Positions 17,811 through 26,931 of a DNA stretch of 64,000 nt are shown piece by piece (the first letter of the stretch is position 1; each line of letters begins with the position of its first letter). The stretch lies in contig OZ223260.1 of assembly GCA_965140555.1 (NCBI GenBank), forward strand, positions 532,442-596,441, read 5' to 3'. Source of the DNA: UBA1351 sp965140555. GTDB taxonomy: Bacteria; Bacillota; Clostridia; Lachnospirales; Vallitaleaceae. The notes beneath the pieces were generated by a model, which searched no databases, was not told where the DNA came from, and worked only from the letters and a program-made list of their open reading frames with translations. Both the position numbers and the translations under genes were made by a program.

Positions 17811-19002
17811 TGGATTGAACCTCCTTAACTTCTGTTACAAGAATGCCGTCTTTTAAAACAATGTCAAGCGAATCTCCTGTATTTACATCCGTCGTTCGTT
17901 TGACAACGCCTTGCTTTGAACGAATATAGGCATACCCACTGTCTAGAGGTCGCATCGGCGAATACCCTTCAATTCGTTCACTAAATAGAGCTAATTGATA
18001 ACGTTTTTCGTCCATTCGCTGATGCACCAATTGTTGTAGACGTGTTTTCAATTGTTCCATTTCATTACCTCTATGTTGAATCTGAGCCTCGGGATGCAAT
18101 CCATAAAGTTGTTTCCCTATGTGTTCCAATTGCTGTTGCATAAGATGTAACTTATGCTCTGTCCGTTGACGTAATTGTTGTTCCAACAAATGTAATCCAT
18201 GCAATTGATCATAACGATCAAACACAGCTAACTCTGAAGCTGCTGAAGGCGTCGGCGCACGTAAATCACTTACAAAATCGGCAATTGTAAAATCCGTTTC
18301 ATGTCCTACAGCCGATATAATAGGTATACTTGACGCAGCTATTGCTCTTGCCACGATTTCCTCATTAAATGGCCATAAATCTTCTATGGATCCACCTCCA
18401 CGACCGATAATAAGAACATCTACAGGATGCGCGTTAAAATACTCAATTCCTGCAACAATATCTTGTTTCGCCATATTCCCTTGAACCAAAGAAGGATATA
18501 GAATGAGTTGCACTGTATTGTTCCGTCGTTTTGCCACTTGCACAATATCACGAATAGCCGCTCCTGTATCACTCGTTACTATCCCAATTGTTTTGCTGTA
18601 CTTTGGGATCGCTTTTTTATTTGACTCATCAAAAAGGCCCTCTGCTTGAAGGCGCTTTTTTAATGCTTCAAATTGAATATACAAATCACCAATTCCTGCT
18701 TTTTTTATTGATGATACATAGATTTGATATTGACCGGTCTTCTCGTAGAGGGAAACAGACCCTTCAACAATAACCTTATCGCCATCCTTCAATTCATACT
18801 CATTACCATTAACTCGACTTCGAAATTGAACGCAAGATACTTGGGCTTCGTCATCTTTCAATGTAAAATATAGATGGCCGGAACCATGGTGTTTAAAATT
18901 GGACAATTCACCTTCAATACTGACACGTTTGAGTACAAAATCTCGCTCTAAAAGCCGCTTAATATATGTATTTAGTTGGAGTACACTCAGTGTTTTGTCC
19001 AT
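17803..19002 (-). CDS. xseA: Exodeoxyribonuclease VII large subunit
   Basis: Catalytic subunit of the single-strand-specific bidirectional exonuclease. An N-terminal OB fold (residues 1-100, with KHHGSGHLYFTLKDD) is followed by the catalytic domain with the motifs GIVTSDTGAAIRDI, GRGGGSIEDLW and SAVGHETDFTIADFV. A coiled-coil stretch occupies about 270-340. Length 399 is normal. Confidence 0.95.
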   Translation of the reverse strand: MDKTLSVLQLNTYIKRLLERDFVLKRVSIEGELSNFKHHGSGHLYFTLKDDEAQVSCVQFRSRVNGNEYELKDGDKVIVEGSVSLYEKTGQYQIYVSSIKKAGIGDLYIQFEALKKRLQAEGLFDESNKKAIPKYSKTIGIVTSDTGAAIRDIVQVAKRRNNTVQLILYPSLVQGNMAKQDIVAGIEYFNAHPVDVLIIGRGGGSIEDLWPFNEEIVARAIAASSIPIISAVGHETDFTIADFVSDLRAPTPSAASELAVFDRYDQLHGLHLLEQQLRQRTEHKLHLMQQQLEHIGKQLYGLHPEAQIQHRGNEMEQLKTRLQQLVHQRMDEKRYQLALFSERIEGYSPMRPLDSGYAYIRSKQGVVKRTTDVNTGDSLDIVLKDGILVTEVKEVQSNG

Positions 19003-19011
19003 AACACGCTC

Positions 19012-19425
19012 CTATTCTTGTCCTTCAATAATTTTGGCAACTTGACCAAGTACGCCATTAACAAAACGCGAGCTCTTATCTTCTCCATACTTTTTGGCCA
19101 ATTCAACTGCCTCATTAATGGCAACGGATACAGGGAGGTCTTCAACCTTCATCTCAAAAGTTGCCACCCGTAACAAATTGAGCTCTATCTTGGCAATACG
19201 GTCCATCTCCCATCGATCTGAACTTGACTCGATTAACGCATCAATGGCATCCAGATTTTCCACAAGACTTAATACACGTTCTTTAATCAGTTGTGCATGT
19301 TCATCACTTTCAATATCCAAACTTGCCAAAGAAACATCGATATTATTGATTCCCTTATCGTCTTCACCAAGATTTAGTGAGAATAATAATCGAAAAATAT
19401 ATTCCCGTTGTTTATGTCGATTCAT
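19012..19425 (-). CDS. nusB: Transcription antitermination factor NusB
   Basis: All-helical RNA-binding protein of about 137 residues that works with NusE in rRNA antitermination. The C-terminal part contains LPVSVAINEAVELAKKYGEDKSSRFVNGVLG (in order: VAINEAVELAKKYG and SSRFVNGVLG), diagnostic for NusB. The ATG at 19425 follows GGAGGAAG; a TTG four codons upstream is less likely. Confidence 0.93.
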   Translation of the reverse strand: MNRHKQREYIFRLLFSLNLGEDDKGINNIDVSLASLDIESDEHAQLIKERVLSLVENLDAIDALIESSSDRWEMDRIAKIELNLLRVATFEMKVEDLPVSVAINEAVELAKKYGEDKSSRFVNGVLGQVAKIIEGQE

Positions 19426-19444
19426 AACTTCCTCCAATAGCCGA

Positions 19445-19816
19445 TTAATTCTTGTCTACGTTTACACCGGCAACTTTTATATTCACTTCACTCACTGTAA
19501 GACCTGTCATGGTCTCAACAGCTGTTTTCACCTTTTCCTGCACTTGATGGGTTACTTCTACCAAGGAACTTCCGAATTCAATAATAATCGCAAGTTCTAA
19601 TGTGACCATATCTTCACCCACGGTAACAATAACACCTTTTGATAGGTTTTTGCGTCCTAACAATTCTACAAGGCCACCGGCAAAATTACCGACCATACCG
19701 GACACCCCATCAACTTCTGTAGCTGCCATACCGGCAATAATTGCAATCACTTCATCGGCTATATGTACAGCTCCTACATCTTTAGCTTCATGTATCTTAA
19801 ATAATTGTCTATCCAT
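19445..19816 (-). CDS. Asp23/Gls24 family envelope stress protein (YqhY-like)
   Basis: A 123-residue Asp23-type protein with the motif IADEVIAIIAGMAATEVDGVSGM split as IADEVIAIIAG and ATEVDGVSGM. The place next to nusB and behind efp matches Bacillus yqhY, whose loss perturbs acetyl-CoA carboxylase control. Its exact function is unknown. It is the first gene of the unit that runs through nusB, xseA, xseB and ispA. Confidence 0.88.
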   Translation of the reverse strand: MDRQLFKIHEAKDVGAVHIADEVIAIIAGMAATEVDGVSGMVGNFAGGLVELLGRKNLSKGVIVTVGEDMVTLELAIIIEFGSSLVEVTHQVQEKVKTAVETMTGLTVSEVNIKVAGVNVDKN

Positions 19817-19860
19817 GTTAACCTCCTAAAATCCTGACTAAGTCAAGAGTAATCATTTAC

Positions 19861-19889
19861 ATTATACCCAATGTAACAGGATTATGCAA
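19861..19889 (-). promoter_or_regulatory. Promoter of the asp23-nusB-xseAB-ispA unit
   Basis: Minus strand TTGCAT (19889-19884), 17-base spacer, perfect TATAAT (19866-19861). It lies between the efp terminator and the Asp23-type gene, which has an AGGAGG site just before its start. Confidence 0.7.
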
Positions 19890-19921
19890 TGCTCTCACGT
19901 ATGAGAACACCTATGGCAAGA

Positions 19922-19950
19922 GAAAAAAAAAGCATCCGAAGATGCTTTTC
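19922..19950 (-). terminator. Intrinsic terminator of efp
   Basis: AAAAGCATC, tetraloop TTCG (minus strand), GATGCTTTT and a run of T follow the efp stop by about 12 bases. It separates efp from the downstream asp23 operon. Confidence 0.88.
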
Positions 19951-19961
19951 TCACTCTAACA

Positions 19962-20519
19962 CTATGCACGTGATAGATATTCACCTGTTCTTGTATCAAT
20001 TTTGACACGATCTCCCAAATTAACAAATAACGGAACAAGGATTTGAGCACCTGTTTCAACAGTAGCCGGTTTTGTTGCTCCTGTTGATGTATCACCTTTA
20101 ATACCCGGTTCAGTATGTGTAATTTCAAGTTCAACAGTAATCGGAGGTTCTACCCCGAATACACGACCTTCATGAGATAGCATCTTAACAACTTCATTTT
20201 CTTTTACAAACTTAAGCGCATCGCCTAAATCATCCGAATTCAAGGCAATTTGTTCATAAGTTTCCTCATTCATGAAATGGAATAATTCACCATCACTGTA
20301 TAAGTATTGCATATCACTACGCTCAATATGTGCCTTGCCTAATTTTTCACTTGGTCTGAAGGTCTTTTCAGTAACCGCTCCAGTTTTAAGGTTTTTTAAC
20401 TTTGTACGAACAAACGCCGCACCTTTTCCAGGTTTAACATGTTGGAATTCAATAACAGAATAGATGTTATTCTCATATTCTACTGTTACACCATTTCTTA
20501 AATCACCAGCTTGAATCAT
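19962..20519 (-). CDS. efp: Translation elongation factor P
   Basis: Relieves ribosome stalling at polyproline. The ATG at 20519 (MIQAGDLRNG) follows AGGAGGAAG, so the upstream in-frame codons are not used. The loop PGKGAAF carries Lys32, the residue modified in Bacillus EF-P (5-aminopentanol type); no yjeA/epmA-like gene is in the window. Three OB-like domains fit the 185 residues, ending in the conserved RVKIDTRTGEYLSRA. Confidence 0.95.
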   Translation of the reverse strand: MIQAGDLRNGVTVEYENNIYSVIEFQHVKPGKGAAFVRTKLKNLKTGAVTEKTFRPSEKLGKAHIERSDMQYLYSDGELFHFMNEETYEQIALNSDDLGDALKFVKENEVVKMLSHEGRVFGVEPPITVELEITHTEPGIKGDTSTGATKPATVETGAQILVPLFVNLGDRVKIDTRTGEYLSRA

Positions 20520-20678
20520 TTTTCTTCCTCCTAAATGAAACAATTTCAATGATGCAATGAAATTGCGATAATATGTTACTGTATTCTATTAGCCACTTAT
20601 ATCATTGATCGTATTCGACTAATCCAGACATAACATTTCATACTATAGTTTAAAGCATGAATGAATCTTTTTCAAGCC

Positions 20679-21752
20679 TTAATTATCAATTTCGATGAGT
20701 TCTTTTGGAGAATGGCAGAAATTACGATGTCCATCTTCTGTAATAAGAACAATATCCTCGATACGGACACCACCAAAATCAGGAATATAAATTCCCGGTT
20801 CCACGCTCATAACCATGCCTGAATGTATAATATCTTCTGATAGTAGTGAAAAACGAGGACTTTCGTGAACTTCCAATCCAAGGCTATGACCTAAGCCGTG
20901 ACCAAAATTCTTACGATATCCTGCTGCATCAATTATGTCTCTCGCATAAGCATCCCCTTGTTTACCGGTAATACCGGCTTTTATATGTTCCAGGGTATTC
21001 AATTGAGCTTTTAATACGAGGTTATAGAGTTCTTTTTGCTCTTCACTCGCTTTGCCGACAACAAAAGTACGCGTCATATCCGAACAATAACCATTATAAA
21101 TACAACCAAAGTCCAATGTTACAAAGTCACCACGCTCGATCACTTTATCTGTCGGTTGGGCATGAGGCAAGGACGAACGTTTACCACTCGCAACAATTGT
21201 ATCAAAAGAAAGATGTGTTGCACCTAACTTTTTCATCGTATATTCCAATTCAACAGCCACTTCTCGCTCGGTCATTCCAGCTTTTACAAAGGTGAGGATA
21301 TGTTCATACGCCGCATCACCGATGGCAGCTGCTTTAGCAATCGTTTCAATTTCTTCATCATCTTTGTACATACGAATCTGTTCAATTAAGTTACCGATTC
21401 CGATCCAATTACATGTCTCAATATGTTCCGTAAAATGATTAAATTCTTTAACTGTCAGTGTCAAGTCTTCATACCCTAATGCCTTGATATTCAACTGCGC
21501 AATCAAATCTTCAATCGTTTCTATTAAGCCTTTGTCAAAAAAGTTAATAACTTTGAACTCAGGGCATTGATCTGTTGCTTGTTCAATATATCTGAAGTCC
21601 GTCAACATATAACGCTCTTGTTCCGTAATTAACAAATATCCTGAACTCCCTGTAAATCCGGATAAATACCGACGATTATGAGGACTTGATACCAATACCG
21701 CATCTAGCGACATGCCGTACATTTTCTTTGCTAATGATTGCAATCGATTCAT
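20679..21752 (-). CDS. Xaa-Pro peptidase (M24B family)
   Basis: A 357-residue aminopeptidase P/prolidase-like enzyme that cleaves bonds to proline. The N-terminal creatinase-like domain (1-130) is followed by a pita-bread domain with metal ligands visible as TLDFGCIYNGYCSDMTR (two Asp), GHGLGHSLGLEVHE (His) and SVEPGIY and GGVRIEDIV (two Glu). It lies upstream of efp, as in Bacillus (papA/yqhT-efp). Aminopeptidase and dipeptidase activity cannot be told apart from sequence. Confidence 0.88.
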   Translation of the reverse strand: MNRLQSLAKKMYGMSLDAVLVSSPHNRRYLSGFTGSSGYLLITEQERYMLTDFRYIEQATDQCPEFKVINFFDKGLIETIEDLIAQLNIKALGYEDLTLTVKEFNHFTEHIETCNWIGIGNLIEQIRMYKDDEEIETIAKAAAIGDAAYEHILTFVKAGMTEREVAVELEYTMKKLGATHLSFDTIVASGKRSSLPHAQPTDKVIERGDFVTLDFGCIYNGYCSDMTRTFVVGKASEEQKELYNLVLKAQLNTLEHIKAGITGKQGDAYARDIIDAAGYRKNFGHGLGHSLGLEVHESPRFSLLSEDIIHSGMVMSVEPGIYIPDFGGVRIEDIVLITEDGHRNFCHSPKELIEIDN

Positions 21753-21795
21753 CTTATACCTGCTTTCTATGTCTTAATCATTCATCTAGTCTAAC

Positions 21796-22296
21796 CTATA
21801 AGAGGTTTATAATCTCTTCAACAACTTCTGACACACCTTTATCCTTCGTTTGAATGATAATATTGGCTGTATTAAAATACAACGGTTCCCGTTGATTCAA
21901 CAGCGCTTTCAAATTCGGATCATTAGTCACATCTTCTTGTGCCTCATCTGTACTGCTCTCTTGTATCTGAGAAATCAGTTGCTCATATGGCGTATGTAAG
22001 AACACGACATTACCCAGTCGTTTTATAATACTTACATTTCCTTCACTTAAGATAATACCACCACCCATGGCGATGACTTTATTTTTTTTCGTCAACAGTT
22101 TCTCCAAGTACGAGGTTTCTACCTCTCGAAAACCCTCTTCGCCGACTTCTAGACGAAGAGCTTCTAGAGACTTTGCCTCTCCAATTTCTATTTCTTGGTC
22201 CATGTCGATGAATTTACGTTCAAGTTTTTCTGCTAGTAAGCTTCCCACAGATGTTTTTCCACAACCAGTGAAACCTATAAGTACGATATTATTCAC
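21796..22296 (-). CDS. aroK: Shikimate kinase
   Basis: Phosphorylates shikimate on the way to chorismate. It has the P-loop GFTGCGKTSVG (residues 8-18), the DMDQEIE motif, FREVE and the substrate loop AMGGGIILS. The family usually has MGAGKST in the P-loop; here GCGKTS. The 166-residue length is normal. Confidence 0.92.
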   Translation of the reverse strand: MNNIVLIGFTGCGKTSVGSLLAEKLERKFIDMDQEIEIGEAKSLEALRLEVGEEGFREVETSYLEKLLTKKNKVIAMGGGIILSEGNVSIIKRLGNVVFLHTPYEQLISQIQESSTDEAQEDVTNDPNLKALLNQREPLYFNTANIIIQTKDKGVSEVVEEIINLL

Positions 22297-22413
22297 TTCA
22301 TCACCTACTCATGTCTTTGTAATCAAAATGATGATTGTCATTAAGCCGTCATCATTTGTTCTCTCATTTGAGATTGTATAGTAAAAGTCAAGGAAAGTCA
22401 ACTTTTGACCTTC

Positions 22414-22926
22414 CTACTTAAACCGTTTGTAGCCATTTTTCTTAAGATACCTATGTAAAACAAGGCTTTCTATACCGCGTTTTACCCGTGTTATAAATTG
22501 TTCTTTGTCCTGAATCGGCTTCACCAATACCGTATGACACCCCAATTGATTACCTGCCCACACATCTGTAAACAACTGATCTCCTACAAGAACTGCTTTA
22601 TTATGGGTCGTCTTCATCGTCTTCACTGCATGAATCAAATTCTTGGTAAACGGTTTGTTCGCTCTCGGATAGGCATGAACACCTAACATTTTATTAAAAG
22701 TGTTCACCCGAATATGGTTATTGTTTGACACTAAGGCAATATCAAAACCAATGCTACGCAATACTTTGAATAACTCTATCAACTTTTGTTCCGGGTCCAG
22801 CTGGTCATAAGGAGCTAAGGTATTATCCACATCAAACATAATACCGCGATAGCCTTTATTGTATAGGTCCTTATAGTCAATATCATAGACAGTCCGAACA
22901 TATTGGTCGGGATACAATATACTCAT
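22414..22926 (-). CDS. YqeG family HAD-IIIA phosphatase
   Basis: A haloacid-dehalogenase phosphatase of about 170 residues. The catalytic motif is MFDVDNTLAPYD (two Asp), with VSNNN for motif II and VGDQLFTDVWAGN for motif IV. YqeG proteins are widespread in Firmicutes; their substrate is unknown, with lipid-phosphate roles proposed for relatives. The ATG at 22926 follows GGAG; a TTG four codons earlier is the alternative. It follows the type IV pilus operon closely. Confidence 0.88.
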   Translation of the reverse strand: MSILYPDQYVRTVYDIDYKDLYNKGYRGIMFDVDNTLAPYDQLDPEQKLIELFKVLRSIGFDIALVSNNNHIRVNTFNKMLGVHAYPRANKPFTKNLIHAVKTMKTTHNKAVLVGDQLFTDVWAGNQLGCHTVLVKPIQDKEQFITRVKRGIESLVLHRYLKKNGYKRFK

Positions 22927-22941
22927 GAGTTTCTCCAATCT

Positions 22942-23540
22942 CTATCGTTTATTTCGCATATTAAACACATCGCTGACACTTAAGGTCGATTCATTATCCT
23001 CCATATCCAATATAACATAGACACTTTCACTGTCTTCAAAGGATAAACCCGATGTTGAGAAGATAGTTCCAACCCTTGAAGGTGCTCTAGATAGACAAAC
23101 CAACTATTATTTATTTCATTTGTATCAACAGTCAAGTCATAGGTTATCACATTACTAGCCGGTTCACTAAACCAAAGGATGTTCTGATCTTTCTCATACA
23201 AGAATAATACCACAGAACCATCGGTCTTTTCAAACGCAAACGCATGCGGATCTCTGACTGAAGATAACCTATCAACCAAATTATCTCCGTCTCTCGCCGC
23301 TGAATCGTTTGTCATATACGTTACCCCTTTGCTTTCCATAATAATTTCCCCTAGACCGTTTAAGGCGATTTGACTATCATACTGAATATCCACTAAATCT
23401 TTTGTTGCTTCAAAGGACTTTATATGAATCACCAAAAAACTACCTATTGCACCTGTTATAATAGCCGCGATTAACGTCGCTACCATGAGTTCTATAACCG
23501 TAAATCCTTGATTCCCTTTCAGTCCTTTAATTCTTCTCAT
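22942..23540 (-). pseudogene. PilW-like type IV prepilin with a frameshift near the C-terminus
   Basis: The N-terminus has a prepilin signal, KGNQGFTVIELMVATLIAA, with cleavage after Gly and Glu5 of the mature form. The first frame ends at 22980, but the second half of its last 40 codons reads unlike a pilin. Another frame, from about 23065 to the stop at 22942, reads GLSFEDSESVYVILDMEDNE and then STLSVSDVFNMRNKR, which is a natural C-terminal beta strand and tail. A one-base change near CTATCTTCTCAAC would join both. The sequence may hold a real mutation or an error. Minor pilin of the pilus assembly; overlaps the GspH-like gene by 14 bases. Confidence 0.7.
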
Positions 23541-24072
23541 TCAACGTCACCCGTCCATTCATCTTGACAATTTGCACCTCATTGACTGCATCCGAACGTG
23601 CTGAACTAATCTGCACAAGACATACTTGGTTATTATAATTATATGTTGATAATGCCTTTCCATCAACAGTGTTATCTAATCCCTTGCCCGTTGATCTTGA
23701 AAATCGAAAGGCAAGCGGATTGTCAGAAACTGCTAATGTACTATAAGGTGTATACGTATCCACGCCTGTTTGCTTGCTAATCCTAATCGAAGGGCGAAAC
23801 AAGCGCTTCTTGGCCACAGAATCATCCCGTAGAATTTCATAACCATAGCGTCCGTCTTCATATATTACTTGCAACATATAGTCATGATCAAATTCCGTTG
23901 TTTGCTTATATCGTACGTCTCTCAAATCCGAGTATAACTCACCTGCCATAGCATCCACACTAGAATCATAGATAATTCGAACACCAAAACCTACCAGACT
24001 CATTGTAATGGATAGAATAGCTATAACGATGACTAATTCAATTAAGGTGAAACCTGCTTCTTTTTTCATCAT
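23527..24072 (-). CDS. GspH/FimT-like type IV prepilin
   Basis: A 181-residue minor prepilin with the signal KKEAGFTLIELVIVIAILS: basic leader, Gly-Phe cleavage site, Glu at mature position 5 and a hydrophobic helix. The beta-rich remainder is of GspH/FimT type. It overlaps both neighbours by a few bases, so translation is coupled. Minor pilins start pilus assembly and often form the tip. Confidence 0.8.
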   Translation of the reverse strand: MMKKEAGFTLIELVIVIAILSITMSLVGFGVRIIYDSSVDAMAGELYSDLRDVRYKQTTEFDHDYMLQVIYEDGRYGYEILRDDSVAKKRLFRPSIRISKQTGVDTYTPYSTLAVSDNPLAFRFSRSTGKGLDNTVDGKALSTYNYNNQVCLVQISSARSDAVNEVQIVKMNGRVTLNEKN

Positions 24073-26921
24073 TCTTCAATACTCCATTTGTCATAGTAGA
24101 TAAATTGATTATAAAACTTCCGTAATGAATCAATTTCGCCCGGTCCGACGACAATATTCTCCAAGTAACTAATGTTATCCATATGCATATTGAGGGGTGC
24201 TCCTTCTGTGTTCACTTCAAAAGCATCCTTTAAATTATCCCGCGTCATAACCAGTTTTGTTAAATACTGCTGTACCAGATTATTCTCATTTATCAAGTTT
24301 ATAGCCGCTCCATCTTCAAAGATAATCTGATCTTTACAAATAATTGCTCCTTGAAACGTCAACTGACCACTAAATCGTATCCGTCCCCCAGTCAAGACAA
24401 TCCCTTGTATCTTGGTGGGCGATTCATCAAGAGACTTAATAACACGATAGATAACACCTCCAATGGTTCGAGTATCACCGTTAGCCACCCCACGATAGGG
24501 GCTGTTCGCTCCCACAAGAAGAATATTATCTGTATCGGTTTCTGAATCCTCCGATACTGGGCTAATGGTTACTGCAACTTCGCGTACATTCGCTGTTCCT
24601 GTTGCCTCTTCCGATTCTCCTGTATCTGCAGCCGCATTAAAACTATACTTTTGACTATCTATTTTTGAAAAATAATCAATAACATTAGCATTACTCAAAT
24701 CATTGATTGCTTTATCTTCCGGTGTCACACCACCCTCCAGCTCATCGCCATAGCCATAAAAGGATGTCTGTTCATTACGATGACGCAAATAATGCATTTG
24801 GTACGTGTAGTCCATGGGAATCTTTGTTTTTAAAGATTCATAGATGGTATTTCCTTCACCACGCTTGGCATCGATGGCACCAGTTTCCCCACCGCTTTGG
24901 CCGATAACAACCCCTACGCTGTAGAGTAGCTTATTCTCAGGGATACGTATATAGGGTGTCTTATTCCCTTCACCGTCCAACTTATACCCAAAATTCATAA
25001 ACGCTTCACTACCTTCTTGGGCTCCTACTGTCTGAAAAAAAGATGCTTTATCTTCAACTGTCATAGAATCACCATTTTCAAATTTATAGTACAACTGAAC
25101 ACCACTTGTTTTGCCTGTAACGACCTCTGGCGATAATTTGCTGGTTGTGTTCGTTGCTATCCGCATCTCTTCGTTTGGCGGGAATGCATAAGCGACATAG
25201 TTCCCTTTCACTCCCATGCTTTCCCCTGTCTGATACAATTTCAAATCCTTATCATCCGCCGGATATGGATCCGGATCAAAATCTTCATTAATATAGGCTG
25301 CCCCTGCAATGAGAATCCCGGAATATTTTTCCGGATAGTCAATATCTGCCGCATCTCCGCTAATGGATAAATAGGAGTTGTCCGTACCGATAGCACTATT
25401 AATAACAATGGAACTGGTTTGATTATATTCTTCAGCTGTACCCATATATCCGAAATAACTTCCGTCAATATCAATGCGACTATTGGCACCATTTAGCTCA
25501 ATATCATCACTCGTGTATAAATTTCCATTGTCAATCTCTAATGTACCGTTCTGACTTCCCTTTTGCACAACAAAACTATTGGTATATACATGACTGTTTG
25601 TAAATGTCATTTTGGAATTACGGGAATTTTCCCCAATTTGCACATAACTTTGTGTCACAACATCGCCATCCACCTTGAGTGAACTATCACTTCCATCCAT
25701 TATAAGTCCTCGATAGTTCAAAGAATTTCTCGGTGAATCCGGATCAGATTCCGGTAAACTATAATTGTTATCAGGATTATTTCCGAGTACATAGACATTC
25801 CCTTTAATTGTAGAGGCATTATTGTCACCAATAATAAAATCATCTTGAGTGACAATCGCATATTGCCACAGCGGATTACTCTTGGTTTCATAGCGTCGTT
25901 GATCCACCGAAATCCCAGTTTCATCATCCGGAGCCTCAATAACCAAATCCGTCTTGATTGCCATACGATTTTTACCCTTGTACGTAAAAGTAGATTTAAT
26001 ATCATGAATAATTAAATGTTCCGGATCAGCAGGTGTAAAGCTAGCAATACCACCTTCTGGAATCGTTATTGTAATATCCGAATCCGAAGAATCCGCACCA
26101 TCCAAGAAAACATATCGATCTTCCTCATCATTCCCATTAATAACCAATTCATTACGAAGTTGTGCCTCCTTTCCTGCAAAATATCCTTTAAAAAAGGTAT
26201 TGAAATAGCTACTCGTATCTTGTTGTACGGCTTCTTTATCAATGATGTAATCCATAACCGTATTATCTGACTGTTTGAATATAGGATTGGTAGCCGTTCC
26301 TGCTGTATTGAGGGTGACCGGTTCCATGGAACCATTGACTACTTGATGTATCGGTTGTACATAATAATCATAAAATTTATAGTAGGGATTGGGAATGGTT
26401 CCTGCATATCCATAATTGTCTCTATAAAAAGCATAGAGTTGCCCAAGAGGCGTTGTTGGATCTGCTGACGCATCAAAGGTTGAAAGCTTAGCATACCCTA
26501 ACAAGACCTTCAAATAGAGCTTCTTTTGATAGAAGTCTTCTAAATTAAGGCCTGAATCACCATACATTCCTGTATAGACAGCATAAATGTCTGCTTTGTT
26601 TCCTTCATTCGTCAAAATTATATTAGCATCTTGGTTAAGTTGTTCCAGTATGTCCTGCATTTTATTATTCTTGATCTGAATTTGCTCTTTGGTTTTATCT
26701 GAAGCTTCTACTAATGCCTCATCCACATGCCGACTGACTTTCGAATAGACTTGATCAATACCTGACTCACTGTAGTATAAAGACTTCTTCATTCTTTCAT
26801 CCGTATACTTCATATTCACGTTCATAAGAGTCATGGATAATACAGTTGTCCCCAAAACGGTCAATACGGCTACAGTAATAATAATGAGCAATAATGTCGA
26901 TCCTTTTTCTTGACGCAGCAT
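24069..26921 (-). CDS. Very large PilX-like pilus protein
   Basis: A 950-residue protein with a pilin-type N-terminus, RQEKGSTLLLIIITVAVLTV, lacking the usual Phe after Gly but with the polar-hydrophobic layout of PilX-like minor pilins. The early stretch LYYSESGIDQVYS is typical of PilX N-domains. Residues about 350-500 are rich in short beta strands (IKGNVYVLGNN, DGDVVTQSYVQIGENS, NGNLYTSDDIELNG) that suggest a right-handed beta helix. PilX proteins are usually near 200 residues; this size suggests a tip adhesin or scaffold. It is in the prepilin block of the pilus operon and would be exported with the pilus. Confidence 0.7.
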   Translation of the reverse strand: MLRQEKGSTLLLIIITVAVLTVLGTTVLSMTLMNVNMKYTDERMKKSLYYSESGIDQVYSKVSRHVDEALVEASDKTKEQIQIKNNKMQDILEQLNQDANIILTNEGNKADIYAVYTGMYGDSGLNLEDFYQKKLYLKVLLGYAKLSTFDASADPTTPLGQLYAFYRDNYGYAGTIPNPYYKFYDYYVQPIHQVVNGSMEPVTLNTAGTATNPIFKQSDNTVMDYIIDKEAVQQDTSSYFNTFFKGYFAGKEAQLRNELVINGNDEEDRYVFLDGADSSDSDITITIPEGGIASFTPADPEHLIIHDIKSTFTYKGKNRMAIKTDLVIEAPDDETGISVDQRRYETKSNPLWQYAIVTQDDFIIGDNNASTIKGNVYVLGNNPDNNYSLPESDPDSPRNSLNYRGLIMDGSDSSLKVDGDVVTQSYVQIGENSRNSKMTFTNSHVYTNSFVVQKGSQNGTLEIDNGNLYTSDDIELNGANSRIDIDGSYFGYMGTAEEYNQTSSIVINSAIGTDNSYLSISGDAADIDYPEKYSGILIAGAAYINEDFDPDPYPADDKDLKLYQTGESMGVKGNYVAYAFPPNEEMRIATNTTSKLSPEVVTGKTSGVQLYYKFENGDSMTVEDKASFFQTVGAQEGSEAFMNFGYKLDGEGNKTPYIRIPENKLLYSVGVVIGQSGGETGAIDAKRGEGNTIYESLKTKIPMDYTYQMHYLRHRNEQTSFYGYGDELEGGVTPEDKAINDLSNANVIDYFSKIDSQKYSFNAAADTGESEEATGTANVREVAVTISPVSEDSETDTDNILLVGANSPYRGVANGDTRTIGGVIYRVIKSLDESPTKIQGIVLTGGRIRFSGQLTFQGAIICKDQIIFEDGAAINLINENNLVQQYLTKLVMTRDNLKDAFEVNTEGAPLNMHMDNISYLENIVVGPGEIDSLRKFYNQFIYYDKWSIEE

Positions 26922-26931
26922 CCAATCCCTC

